Made by a program: the position numbers and the translations under genes. Shown in pieces: positions 49,964-59,622 of a stretch of 64,000 nt of DNA (position 1 is the first letter of the stretch; each line of letters begins with the position of its first letter). Source of the DNA: Bordetella sp. LUAb4 (lineage in GTDB: Bacteria; Pseudomonadota; Gammaproteobacteria; Burkholderiales; Burkholderiaceae_B). The stretch is from the NCBI RefSeq assembly GCF_021325795.1, contig NZ_JAHPZX010000002.1:1054001-1118000 (forward strand), given 5' to 3'. The notes beneath the pieces are model-generated. The model did no database searches and had not been told where the DNA came from. It saw only the letters and a program-made list of their open reading frames with translations.

Positions 49964-50965
49964 ATGACCGACGTATCCAAATACACGCGCCAAACCGTCA
50001 CTGAAGTCCGCAGCTGGGTCCCCGGCAAGCTGTTTTCGCTCCGGGTGACCCGTGACCCCGCCTTTGTGTTCAAGGCCGGGCAGTTCGCCCGCGTCGGCCT
50101 GCCTGTCACCGGCCTGCCGGACGCTGGAGCTGCCCCTGGTGCCCCTGGTGCCAACGCAGCCCACAGCGCCGGCGCCGCGGCGGATGCGGTGCCGACCTTG
50201 TGGCGAGCCTACTCCATGGTGTCCGGTCCGCTGGAAGATGCCCTGGAGTTCTTTTCCATCGTCGTACCCGAAGGCGAGTTCAGCCCGCGCCTGGCGCAAC
50301 TGCGCGAGGGCGACAGCCTCTACATCGAAAAGAATCCCTACGGTTTCCTGACCATAGACCGCTTCTTCCCGGCACAACCCGCGCAGGCCGAACAGAACCC
50401 GGATGCGGCGGACGCAGCGCCGGACGCAGCACTGGCTACGGCTGTGGCGAAACCCGCCGCCACGCCCGCGGCGGGCGCTACGCTGGCCGCGCCGGACCTG
50501 GCCCAGACACAGCCGGATTTGTGGCTGCTGGCCACCGGCACGGGACTGTCGGCGTATCTATCCATCCTGCGTGACCCGGCTACCTGGACTTCGTTTCGCC
50601 GGATCATCGTCGTGCATGGCGTGCGCCATGCCGCAGAGCTGGCCTACCGGGAAGAAATCGAGAGCTGGTCCAGCCTGCCCGAATTCGCCGCCATTCACCG
50701 GGCCGATCCGCGCAAATTGATCTATCTGGCCATCGCCACGCGCGAGGCCTTGCCCGGCATGCCCAGCGAGCGCCTGACCACGCTGATCGCCGACGGCCGC
50801 CTGGAACAGCTTGCGGGCGAGCGGCTCGACCCCAAGCTGGCCAGGGTGATGCTCTGCGGTAACCCCGAAATGCTGACGGCGGCACGCAAACTGCTTGGCG
50901 AAATGGGCTTCGCGCCGGGACGTCGCGGCATTCCCGGCAATTTGGCTGTCGAAAACTACTGGTAA
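49964..50965 (+). CDS. fpr: ferredoxin-NADP+ reductase with low-complexity inserts
   Basis: An FAD enzyme of 333 aa, against about 258 in the usual bacterial Fpr. The FAD motif RAYSMVSGP, the NADP motif ATGTGLSAYLS and the closing VENYW are intact. Two Ala/Pro-rich inserts, at about residues 50-76 and 136-183, account for the excess (75 residues). They sit in loops between core strands. The start at 49964 is the family start. The 80-bp gap after fdxA contains TCGGGTTGCG repeats. Confidence 0.92.
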   Translation: MTDVSKYTRQTVTEVRSWVPGKLFSLRVTRDPAFVFKAGQFARVGLPVTGLPDAGAAPGAPGANAAHSAGAAADAVPTLWRAYSMVSGPLEDALEFFSIVVPEGEFSPRLAQLREGDSLYIEKNPYGFLTIDRFFPAQPAQAEQNPDAADAAPDAALATAVAKPAATPAAGATLAAPDLAQTQPDLWLLATGTGLSAYLSILRDPATWTSFRRIIVVHGVRHAAELAYREEIESWSSLPEFAAIHRADPRKLIYLAIATREALPGMPSERLTTLIADGRLEQLAGERLDPKLARVMLCGNPEMLTAARKLLGEMGFAPGRRGIPGNLAVENYW

Positions 50966-50974
50966 GCAATAAAG

Positions 50975-51006
50975 CGTACGGATTTCGCAATAAATCGTGC
51001 GTTTTA
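50975..51006 (+). terminator. possible terminator of fdxA-fpr
   Basis: An imperfect inverted repeat around CGTACGGATTT/AAATCGTGCG ending in TTTT, 9 bp past the fpr stop. The stem has a bulge and a wobble. Confidence 0.45.
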
Positions 51007-51226
51007 AGGCGTGAAAAAGGAGTTCGAGTAGAAATTCCCGTTTTCACAACAAAAACGGCCGTCCTGCGGACTGCTGTTCTGTAGTTTTCGCTATAAACAC
51101 CTGCCGCAGCGCAATAATGCGGGCGTGTACATACGGTGCATCAGCGTCGATACAAACCTGGTGCCCCACCCTTCCAGGCGAACCGCCGCGACGGATACCT
51201 GGTCAGAACGTAAGGATTTTCATCTT

Positions 51227-52480
51227 ATGCTGTATGAATTGCATGAGTTGCAGCGCGCCTTTCTGACGCCCTTTGCCGCTTTTACCGAAGCGAGTTCGCA
51301 GCTATTTTCCAATCCCTATAGCCCCTGGGCCTATATGCCCGTTTCCCGCCAGATGGCGGCGGGCTATGAGCTGATGCACCGCATCGGCAAGGAATACGAG
51401 AAACCGGCGTGGGATCTGCCCACCACGGAAATCGATGGAGAGACGGTCAAGATCATCGAAAAAGTGGCGGTCGACAAACCCTTCTGCCGCTTGATCCATT
51501 TCCAGCGTGAAGGGCGCAGCCAAGGCCGGGGCCAAGCCGGGACCGCGGCCAAGCGCAAGGACCCCACCGTGCTGCTGGTGGCACCGATGTCCGGCCACCA
51601 TGCCACCTTGCTGCGCGACACGGTGCGTGCACTGCTGCCCAATCACGATGTGTATGTGACCGACTGGACCGACGCCCGCATGGTGCCGGTCTCCGAAGGT
51701 CCCTTCCATCTCGACGACTACGTCTACTACGTGCAGGACTTCCTGCACTTCCTGGGCGCTGACACGCATGTGATCTCGGTGTGCCAGCCGACCGTGCCCG
51801 TGCTGGCCGCCATCTCGCTGATGGCCAGCGCCAATGACCCCTGTCAGCCGCGCTCCATGACCATGATGGGCGGCCCCATCGATCCGCGCCAAAGTCCGAC
51901 CCAGGTCAATAACCTGGCGATGACCAAGCCGTACTCGTGGTTCGAAACCCAGTTGATCCATCGCGTGCCGCCGCGCTATCCGGGCGCTGGCCGCCTGGTT
52001 TATCCCGGCTTCCTGCAGCACGCCGGTTTCGTCGCCATGAATCCGGACCGCCATATGAAGTCGCACTATGACTTCTACCTGGATCTGTTGCGTGGAGACG
52101 ATGGCGACGCTGAAGCGCATCGCCGTTTCTATGACGAATACAACGCGGTATTGGACATGTCCGCCGAGTTTTACCTGGACACCATCCGTATCGTGTTCCA
52201 GGAATTCCAACTGCCGCGCGGGACGTGGAAGGTGGGCGGCAAGCTGGTGAAGCCGGCCGATATCAAGAAGACGGCGCTGCTGACCATCGAAGGCGAGCTG
52301 GACGATATCTCCGGGCAAGGGCAGACGCGCGCGGCGCAGGACTTGTGCAGCGGCATCTCGGCCGCCAACAAGGCGCACTACACCGCGGAACGCGCCGGTC
52401 ACTATGGCATTTTCTCCGGCCGCCGTTGGCGCCAGACGATCTGTCCTAAAATCGGCGAATTCATTCGGCAACACGCCTGA
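51227..52480 (+). CDS. phaZ: intracellular polyhydroxyalkanoate depolymerase
   Basis: An alpha/beta hydrolase of 417 aa that mobilises stored PHB. The nucleophile is Cys in SVCQPTVPVLAA, the form typical of intracellular PhaZ (instead of the Ser lipase box). The start LYELHELQRAFLTPFAA is the family start. The late SAEFYLDTIRIVFQEF and GELDDISGQGQT with HYGIFSG (catalytic Asp and His) are present. No signal peptide. The gene is alone, with a strong terminator, so the cell presumably stores PHB. Confidence 0.94.
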   Translation: MLYELHELQRAFLTPFAAFTEASSQLFSNPYSPWAYMPVSRQMAAGYELMHRIGKEYEKPAWDLPTTEIDGETVKIIEKVAVDKPFCRLIHFQREGRSQGRGQAGTAAKRKDPTVLLVAPMSGHHATLLRDTVRALLPNHDVYVTDWTDARMVPVSEGPFHLDDYVYYVQDFLHFLGADTHVISVCQPTVPVLAAISLMASANDPCQPRSMTMMGGPIDPRQSPTQVNNLAMTKPYSWFETQLIHRVPPRYPGAGRLVYPGFLQHAGFVAMNPDRHMKSHYDFYLDLLRGDDGDAEAHRRFYDEYNAVLDMSAEFYLDTIRIVFQEFQLPRGTWKVGGKLVKPADIKKTALLTIEGELDDISGQGQTRAAQDLCSGISAANKAHYTAERAGHYGIFSGRRWRQTICPKIGEFIRQHA

Positions 52481-52507
52481 GCCGGCGGCCCGAACAGGGT
52501 TGTGGGG

Positions 52508-52533
52508 AAAAAGGGGCCTGCGGCCCCTTTTTT
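52508..52533 (+). terminator. intrinsic terminator of phaZ
   Basis: A perfect 11-bp stem (AAAAAGGGGCC/GGCCCCTTTTT), 3-nt loop and a T-run, 28 bp past the stop. Confidence 0.93.
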
Positions 52534-52572
52534 AATTTCCCGCCGGAGCGGCAGGGCCAAGCCGCTACGTTG

Positions 52573-52625
52573 AAGCTTGGCTTGGCTTGGCTTGGCTTGC
52601 ATGTGCGTGTGCGTGTGCGTGGCGG
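52573..52625. repeat. GCTTG and GTGTGC simple-sequence repeats
   Basis: Four tandem GCTTG-type pentamers (52575-52600) followed by alternating GTGTGC/GCGTGT, in the gap before rnfB. They look like slippage-generated microsatellites. Confidence 0.6.
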
Positions 52626-52708
52626 CGGCACGGCAGGCGGGGACGCCCCTCCGCTGGGCTAGTGCATCCGGATCCCAGTTTCCCTCAAGAACACCTGCTT
52701 TTTTCTTT

Positions 52709-53572
52709 ATGTCCGATTTATCCTTGGTCGATCGCATCGACGCCCTGTTGCCGCAGACCCAATGCACCAAGTGCGGCTATGACGGCTGTCGGCCTTATGC
52801 CGCGGCGATCGCCGACGGGTCGGTGCCGATCAATCGATGTCCGCCGGGTGGCGATGAAGGCATCCAGGCTTTGGCCGGACTGCTGCATACGCCACCCCTG
52901 CCCCTGGATACCACACGCGGCCAACACGGTCCGCTGCTGCTGGCCGTGATCGACGAACAGCACTGCATCGGCTGTACGCTGTGCATCAGCGCCTGTCCGG
53001 TCGATGCCATCGTCGGCGCCAACAAGCGCATGCACACGGTGCTCGCTGACCTTTGCAGCGGTTGCGACCTATGCGTCGCGCCCTGTCCGGTCGATTGCAT
53101 AGACATGGTGCCGGCCGCGCGTGAATGGACGCCGGCCGACGCGGATGAGGCGCGCCAACGCCATGACCAACGCCTGGCACGCCTGGAGGCGCCGCCGCGG
53201 GATCAGGCGCGCGCCAATCCAGTGCGGGCGCGCGGCACCTTGGGCGCTCCGCCGGCGCCCGCGGGCAGCCATGACACGACATCCGACGAGCGTTTCGTGG
53301 CGACACGGGAACACGCCGCGCCGCATCGCGCAATTGCAAGCGGGGAAGGGATCGCGGCCCACGCCGCGGCTGGCGATGCCGGCGCGACCGGCGCGACCGG
53401 TGCAATCGGTACGACCGGTGCAATCGGTACGACCGGTACGACTCGGACGGCTGGTACGACGGACACGACGGGTGCGGCCGAAGGGACTGATGCGGATTCG
53501 CGCAAGCGCGACGCGATTGCGAGCGCGTTGGAGCGCGCCCGTGCCCGCCGTGCCGGCCGCGGCCCGGCATGA
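52709..53572 (+). CDS. rnfB: RnfB-type iron-sulfur protein with a collagen-like tail
   Basis: An electron-transfer protein of 287 aa, longer than the usual core. Residues 18-44 hold the Cys of the N-terminal 4Fe-4S motif (C19, C22, C27, C44). Residues 86-130 hold two ferredoxin clusters ([12 protein letters not shown] and [12 protein letters not shown]). The membrane anchor of true RnfB is missing at the N-terminus. From residue 150 the protein is disordered, with a GAT/GTT triplet tail (225-260). It lies beside nth with no other rnf gene, as often in betaproteobacteria. Partner unknown. Start chosen at 52709. Confidence 0.85.
   Translation: MSDLSLVDRIDALLPQTQCTKCGYDGCRPYAAAIADGSVPINRCPPGGDEGIQALAGLLHTPPLPLDTTRGQHGPLLLAVIDEQHCIGCTLCISACPVDAIVGANKRMHTVLADLCSGCDLCVAPCPVDCIDMVPAAREWTPADADEARQRHDQRLARLEAPPRDQARANPVRARGTLGAPPAPAGSHDTTSDERFVATREHAAPHRAIASGEGIAAHAAAGDAGATGATGAIGTTGAIGTTGTTRTAGTTDTTGAAEGTDADSRKRDAIASALERARARRAGRGPA
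53390..53490 (+). repeat. GACCGG-type repeats in rnfB
   Basis: In-frame repeats of GCGACCGGTGCAATCGGTAC-like units of about 9-18 bp, coding for G-x-T triplets. Confidence 0.75.
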
Positions 53573-53700
53573 CGGTCCAAGGCCGGCACGGCTATTCATA
53601 GCCCAAGCCGAAAACCCGACGTCATCAAACCCGACATCATCAAACAGTTTTCCCTGCCCTTTTTCCAACACACCCCACCCCCGCCCTCTTCCAACGTTCG

Positions 53701-54336
53701 ATGAACCCCGCCAAACGCCGCGAGATCTTCGCCCGCCTGCAAGCCGCCAATCCGACGCCTGAAACGGAGTTGGAATACACCACGCCATTCCAGTTGCTGA
53801 TCGCGGTGCTGCTGTCCGCGCAGGCGACGGATAAATCGGTGAACATCGCCACGCGCAAGTTCTTTCCTCACCATGGGACGCCGCAAGGCCTGGTGGACCT
53901 GGGCGAGGAAGGCGTGGCGCAATACATCAAGACCATCGGCCTTTATCGCAACAAGGCGAAGAACGCCGTCGCCACGGCGCGCATCATCCTGGAACAGCAC
54001 GCTGGCGTCGTCCCCGACACGCGCGAAGCGCTGGAAGCCCTGCCCGGCGTTGGCCGCAAGACCGCCAATGTGGTCTTGAACACGGCCTTCCGCCAGGTCG
54101 CGATGGCGGTCGACACGCACATCTTCCGCGTTGCCAATCGCACGAATCTGGCGCCGGGCAAAGATGTCCTGGCCGTCGAGCTGAAATTGATGAAGGTGGT
54201 GCCCGAGGAATATCTGCTCGATGCGCACCATTGGCTGATCCTGCACGGCCGCTATATCTGCGTCGCGCGCAAGCCCAAATGCCCGCAATGCGGTATCGCC
54301 GACTTGTGCGAGTTCAAGCAAAAGACACCGGCCTGA
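53701..54336 (+). CDS. nth: endonuclease III
   Basis: A DNA glycosylase/AP lyase of 211 aa that removes oxidised pyrimidines. The helix-hairpin-helix LPGVGRKTANVV holds the catalytic Lys, and VDTHIFRVANR holds the Asp. The 4Fe-4S motif is C-x6-C-x2-C-x5-C near the C-terminus (CVARKPKC-QC-IADLC). Normal length. It lies 128 bp after rnfB; nth and rnfB are often adjacent. Confidence 0.96.
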   Translation: MNPAKRREIFARLQAANPTPETELEYTTPFQLLIAVLLSAQATDKSVNIATRKFFPHHGTPQGLVDLGEEGVAQYIKTIGLYRNKAKNAVATARIILEQHAGVVPDTREALEALPGVGRKTANVVLNTAFRQVAMAVDTHIFRVANRTNLAPGKDVLAVELKLMKVVPEEYLLDAHHWLILHGRYICVARKPKCPQCGIADLCEFKQKTPA

Positions 54337-54377
54337 CAGACATGCGCACCGGCGGCGCGATAACGCTGCCACAAACA

Positions 54378-54415
54378 GGCAATCCTTTTGTCTTTATATC
54401 GATAAGTAGATTGCC
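54378..54415. repeat. interrupted palindrome between nth and livG
   Basis: GGCAATC at 54378-54384 and GATTGCC at 54409-54415, spaced by 24 A/T-rich bases. Possibly a regulatory site or weak hairpin. The rest of the gap (54337-54633) shows no gene. Confidence 0.35.
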
Positions 54416-54549
54416 CTGCTGGGTATTCGCATAAACACGCATGCCGATCCGCAGGCGCCTTGCGCCGCAACAGCATCCGCCCGTCATCGGCATGAACAGC
54501 CGCATTGCGCCGCGGCGCGCCGCACCATCACGGCGCCGTTTCCGCCGAC

Positions 54550-54577
54550 TTAAACCTATGTAAAACCCCCATAGAAT
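54550..54577 (+). promoter_or_regulatory. possible promoter of the liv operon
   Basis: A -10-like TAGAAT at 54572-54577 and a weak -35 TTAAAC at 54550-54555, with 16 bp between. It lies 57 bp before livG, in the only A/T-rich part of the gap. Confidence 0.4.
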
Positions 54578-54633
54578 TTTGTTTCGCCCGTCCGCATACT
54601 CGCCGGCAACAAATATAGATTTGGTGCTACTAC

Positions 54634-55403
<770 letters not shown>

Positions 55404-55407
<4 letters not shown>

Positions 55408-56117
55408 ACGCGCCGGCGTTGGAAATCACCGATCTGCACGCCTGGTACGGCGAGTCGCACATCCTCCATGGCGTGAACATGAACGTGCGCCAAGGCGAAG
55501 TGGTGACGCTGCTGGGCCGTAACGGCGCCGGGCGCACCACCACCTTGCGCGCGATTCTTGGCCTGACCGGCAGCCGCAAAGGCTCGGTGCGCATCAACGG
55601 CACCGAATCAGCCGGCATGCCCACCTTCCGCATCGCGCATCTGGGCGTCGGCTATTGCCCCGAGGAACGCGGCATCTTCGCCAGCCTCAGCTGCGAAGAG
55701 AACCTGCTGCTGCCGCCCTTCGTCGGCGGCGCGCTGGGCGGTGGCATGTCCCTGGCGGAAATCTACGAGATGTTCCCCAATCTGCAGGAACGCCGCCATT
55801 CGCCTGGCACGCGCCTGTCCGGCGGGGAGCAGCAGATGCTGGCCGTCGCGCGTATCCTGCGCACCGGCGCCAACCTGCTGTTGCTGGACGAGATTTCCGA
55901 AGGCCTGGCGCCCGTCATCGTGCAGGCGCTGGGGCGTATGATCACGGCGCTGAAGCAAAGGGGCTATACCATCGTCATGGTGGAGCAGAACTTCCGCTTC
56001 GCCGCGCCGCTGGCCGACCGCTTCTACGTCATGGAGCATGGCCAGATCATCGAACATTTCGATGCCGCGCAACTCAATGAAAAACAGGAAACACTCAACG
56101 AACTGTTGGGCGTATAA
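55404..56117 (+). CDS. livF: branched-chain amino-acid ABC transporter ATPase LivF
   Basis: The second ATPase of the transporter, 237 aa, normal length. The Walker A loop is GRNGAGRTTT: the ATP-binding Lys is replaced by Arg44 (CGC at 55533-55535). The signature LSGGEQQMLAVAR, Walker B LLLLDEISEGLAP and switch His region look normal, except that the switch residue is Gln in MVEQN, as is common in LivF. It starts inside the livG stop and is 69 bp before livK. Confidence 0.93.
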
Positions 56118-56186
56118 GGTCTCCGACCACCACCTGCCACCCGCCGGCACGACCGGCACCCCCTACAAGAGGGAGAGGAGTCAACC

Positions 56187-57401
56187 ATGAAGCTGCATAC
56201 CCTAACGGCTGCACTGGCCCTGGCCGGCATCGGCGCGATCAGTCTGCCCGCGCAGGCCGCCGGGATTTCCGATGACGTGATCCGCATCGGTTTCGTCAGC
56301 GATCTGTCCGGCGTTTACTCGGACATCGACGGCAAGGGCGGGATCGAAGCGATCCGCATGGCCATCGAGGATGCCGGCGGCAGTATCAACGGCAAGAAGA
56401 TCGAACTGGTCACGGCCGATCACCAGAACAAGGCGGACATCGCCTCGGCGCGCGCTCGCGAATGGTTCGACCAACAGAAGGTCGACGTCCTGATCGGCGG
56501 CACCAACTCCTCCACCAGCCTGGCCATGGCCCAGGTGGCGGCGGAAAAGAAGCGGCCTTTCCTGGCCATCGGCGCGGGCGCGTCCGACCTGACCAATGCC
56601 CAATGCTCGCCCTACACCGTCCATTACGCCTACGACACCGTGGCCCTGGCCCGTGGCACCGGTTCGGCGGTGGTGAAGGACGGCGGCAAGAGCTGGTTCT
56701 TCCTGACCGCCGATTACGCCTTCGGCCATGCCCTGGAACGCGACACCGCCAATGTGGTGAAGGCTTCCGGCGGCGAGGTCAAGGGCACGGTACGCGCGCC
56801 GCTGGGCGCGTCGGACTTCTCGTCCTTCCTGCTGCAGGCGCAGTCGTCCAAGGCACAGATCCTGGGCCTGGCCAACGCCGGCGGCGACACCATCAACTCG
56901 ATCAAGGCGGCCAATGAATTCGGCATCACCCAGACCATGAAAATGGCGGGCCTGCTGGTCTTCATCAACGACATCGACTCGCTTGGCCTGCAAGCCACGC
57001 AGAACATGTACCTGACCGACAGCTGGTACTGGGACCAGTCGGATGAGGCGCGCGCCTGGGCCAAGCGCTTCGAAGGCAAGATCAACCGCAAGCCCTCCAG
57101 CCTGCAAGCGGGTGACTACTCGGCGGTGTCGAACTATCTGAAGGCCGTCAAGGAAACCGGCACCGACGACGCCGACACCATCATGAAGTGGTTCAAGTCG
57201 AACAAGCTCAACGACATGTACGTGAAAAACGGCTACACCCGCGAGGACGGCCGCATGGTGCACGACATGTTCCTGATGCAGGTGAAGACGCCCAAGGAAT
57301 CGAAGGGTCGCTGGGACTACTACAAGGTGGTCGCGACGCTGCCCGGCGACGAGGTCTACACCAAGCTTTCCGAATCCACCTGCAAACTGGTCAAGAAGTA
57401 A
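56187..57401 (+). CDS. livK: branched-chain amino-acid type substrate-binding protein LivK
   Basis: A type I periplasmic binding protein of 404 aa with a clear signal peptide (ending SLPAQAA). It binds the ligand for LivHMGF. AGGAG lies 6 bp before the ATG. It is a close paralogue of the orphan binding protein at 2488-3822. Such duplication is common in Bordetella-like genomes, and ligand identity (amino acid or aromatic/organic acid) cannot be told. A strong stem-loop follows its stop. Confidence 0.92.
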   Translation: MKLHTLTAALALAGIGAISLPAQAAGISDDVIRIGFVSDLSGVYSDIDGKGGIEAIRMAIEDAGGSINGKKIELVTADHQNKADIASARAREWFDQQKVDVLIGGTNSSTSLAMAQVAAEKKRPFLAIGAGASDLTNAQCSPYTVHYAYDTVALARGTGSAVVKDGGKSWFFLTADYAFGHALERDTANVVKASGGEVKGTVRAPLGASDFSSFLLQAQSSKAQILGLANAGGDTINSIKAANEFGITQTMKMAGLLVFINDIDSLGLQATQNMYLTDSWYWDQSDEARAWAKRFEGKINRKPSSLQAGDYSAVSNYLKAVKETGTDDADTIMKWFKSNKLNDMYVKNGYTREDGRMVHDMFLMQVKTPKESKGRWDYYKVVATLPGDEVYTKLSESTCKLVKK

Positions 57402-57413
57402 TCCGCGCCACTG

Positions 57414-57446
57414 CGCGCCGCCGCGTCCATCGAACGCGGCGGCGCG
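57414..57446 (+). promoter_or_regulatory. intercistronic stem-loop between livK and livH
   Basis: A perfect 13-bp GC-rich stem (CGCGCCGCCGCGT and complement) with a 7-nt loop and no T-run. It probably protects the livK mRNA 3' end or reduces read-through, giving more binding protein than permease. Confidence 0.7.
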
Positions 57447-57500
57447 TCTACGCTTGTTCAACCGCCCGCCATCCACGCGGGCGCGCAGGAAACGCACACG

Positions 57501-58388
57501 ATGACGGAAATCTTCGGCATCCCCTTGCAGGCGCTGTTGGGCCAATTGCTACTGGGGTTGGTCAACGGCTCTTTCTACGCCATGCTATCGCTGGGCCTGG
57601 CGGTCATTTTCGGCTTGCTGAATGTGATCAACTTCGCCCATGGCGCGCTCTACATGATGGGCGCCTTCGCCGCGTGGGCGGGCATGAATTATCTGGGCCT
57701 GAGCTATTGGGTCATGCTCATTCTGGGCCCGATCGTGGTGGGCATCTTTGGCATCATCATCGAGCGGCTGCTGCTGCGGCACCTCTATCGCCTCGACCAC
57801 CTGTATGGGCTGCTGCTGACCTTCGGCCTGACCCTGCTGATCGAGGGCCTGTTCCGCAGCGTCTACGGTGTGTCCGGCCAGCCTTATCCCCCGCCTGACG
57901 CCCTGCGCGGCGCCACCAACCTGGGCTTCATGATCCTGCCCAACTACCGTGCCTGGGTGGTGGTGGCTTCGCTGGTGGTCTGCCTGGGCACCTGGTTCGT
58001 CATCGAACGTACCCGCCTTGGCGCGCTGCTGCGCGCCGGCACCGAGAACCCGCGCCTGGTCGAGGCCTTCGGCGTCAACGTACCGCGCATGATCATGCTG
58101 ACGTATGGCTTCGGCGTGGGCCTGGCCGGATTCGCCGGCGTGCTGGCCGCGCCGGTGCTGCAGATTTCCCCGCTGATGGGTTCGAACCTGATCATCGTGG
58201 TGTTCGCCGTGGTGGTGATCGGCGGCATGGGCTCCATTCTGGGATCCATCCTGACCGGTCTGGGGCTGGGCGTGGTCGAAGGGCTGACCAAGGTCTTCTG
58301 GCCTGAAGCCTCCAGCACCGTGGTGTTCATCATCATGGCCATCGTTCTGCTGCTGCGTCCCGCCGGCCTGTTCGGGAAAGAAAAATGA
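57501..58388 (+). CDS. livH: branched-chain amino-acid ABC permease LivH
   Basis: An inner-membrane permease of 295 aa with about eight hydrophobic segments. Family markers: GLVNGSFYAMLSLGLAVIFGL at the start, INFAHGALYM and the late GGMGSILGSILTGLGLGVVEG. It forms the channel with LivM. Its stop overlaps the livM start by 4 bp. Confidence 0.94.
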   Translation: MTEIFGIPLQALLGQLLLGLVNGSFYAMLSLGLAVIFGLLNVINFAHGALYMMGAFAAWAGMNYLGLSYWVMLILGPIVVGIFGIIIERLLLRHLYRLDHLYGLLLTFGLTLLIEGLFRSVYGVSGQPYPPPDALRGATNLGFMILPNYRAWVVVASLVVCLGTWFVIERTRLGALLRAGTENPRLVEAFGVNVPRMIMLTYGFGVGLAGFAGVLAAPVLQISPLMGSNLIIVVFAVVVIGGMGSILGSILTGLGLGVVEGLTKVFWPEASSTVVFIIMAIVLLLRPAGLFGKEK

Positions 58389-59380
58389 ATCGACAAATCG
58401 CTGCCTATGTCGTCCTGGCCGTCCTGCTGGCTTTGCTGCCTTTCATGGGGGTGTATCCCATCTTCGCCATGAAGGTGATGTGCTACGCCCTGTTCGCCTG
58501 CGCATTCAACCTGCTGCTGGGTTTCACCGGATTGCTGTCCTTCGGCCATGCGGCCTTCCTGGGTGCCGCCGCCTACGCCACGGGCCATGCGCTGAAGGTG
58601 TGGGGCCTGCCCACTGAAGCGGGGCTGCTGTTCGGCGTCGCGGTGGCCGCCCTGCTGGGCCTGGCGGTGGGCATTCTGGCCATCCGCCGCAGCGGCATCT
58701 ACTTCGCCATGATCACGCTGGCCATGTCGCAGATGGTGTTCTTCTTCTTTCTGCAGGCGCACTTCACCGGTGGCGAGGACGGCCTGCAGAACGTGCCGCG
58801 CGGCCACCTGTTCGGCTTCATCGACCTGCGCCAGGACATCAATCTGTACTACCTGGTATTCGGCCTGTTCGTGATTGGCTTTGCCATCATCTGGCGCGCC
58901 ATCAATTCGCCGTTCGGCCAGGTGCTCAAGGCCTTGCGGGAAAACGAGCCGCGCGCGATTTCGCTGGGCTATGACGTCGACCGCTTCAAGCTGCTGGCCT
59001 TCGTGCTGTCGGCCGCGCTGGCCGGCCTGGCTGGCTCGGCCAAGACCCTGGTGTTCGTGTCGGCGACCTTGTCCGATGCCACCTGGCAGATGTCGGGCCT
59101 GGTGATCCTGATGACGCTCATCGGCGGCATGGGGACGTTCCTGGGGCCGGTGATCGGCGCCTTCATCGTGGTACTGCTGGAAAACAAAGTGGGCGATTTC
59201 GGCCAGGCCATGGCGACCTGGACCGGCGTGGACTGGTTCCGCCAGTTGGGGGAATCGGTCACCATCGTGATCGGCCTGATCTTCGTGATCTGCGTGATGG
59301 CTTTCCGCCGCGGCATCGCCGGGGAACTGCAGGCGCTATTGCAGAAGCGCCGTGCCCCGCGCGGCACTACCGCGGCCTGA
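58385..59380 (+). CDS. livM: branched-chain amino-acid ABC permease LivM
   Basis: The second permease, 331 aa, with about nine hydrophobic segments. FNLLLGFTGLLSFGHAAFLG near the start and the late GLVILMTLIGGMGTFLGPVIGA are family signatures. The ATPase-coupling loop is around LRENEPRAISLGYDV. It ends the liv operon; the stop codon falls in a CTGATC-type repeat and a hairpin. Confidence 0.94.
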   Translation: MNRQIAAYVVLAVLLALLPFMGVYPIFAMKVMCYALFACAFNLLLGFTGLLSFGHAAFLGAAAYATGHALKVWGLPTEAGLLFGVAVAALLGLAVGILAIRRSGIYFAMITLAMSQMVFFFFLQAHFTGGEDGLQNVPRGHLFGFIDLRQDINLYYLVFGLFVIGFAIIWRAINSPFGQVLKALRENEPRAISLGYDVDRFKLLAFVLSAALAGLAGSAKTLVFVSATLSDATWQMSGLVILMTLIGGMGTFLGPVIGAFIVVLLENKVGDFGQAMATWTGVDWFRQLGESVTIVIGLIFVICVMAFRRGIAGELQALLQKRRAPRGTTAA

Positions 59381-59480
59381 TCAAGACAGCACGATCATGC
59401 GGCCATCGTGCCGCATGATCTGATGGCTTGATCTCCTCGCCTGATCCCCTCGCGTGATCCCCCTCGCCGATCATCGGCGA
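59377..59480. repeat. hairpin and degenerate CTGATC repeats after livM
   Basis: The livM stop starts a run of (C/T)TGATC-like hexamers (59377, near 59419, 59428, 59440, 59453). A perfect 11-bp inverted repeat GATCATGCGGC/GCCGCATGATC lies at 59393-59420. It may end or process the liv transcript. It resembles the repeat at 10555-10626. Confidence 0.6.
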
Positions 59481-59622
59481 AATCCCCAGGCGTAATCGCG
59501 CGCCCTTCCGGGGTTGCAGTCCGATACCTTTCATGTACACCTCCGCGTGGCGAGCGCAGCCTGCCACGTGCCTTTTGAGCGTTAGGATGGCGACGGCTAC
59601 CAGACCTGATGCCAGAGGACTC

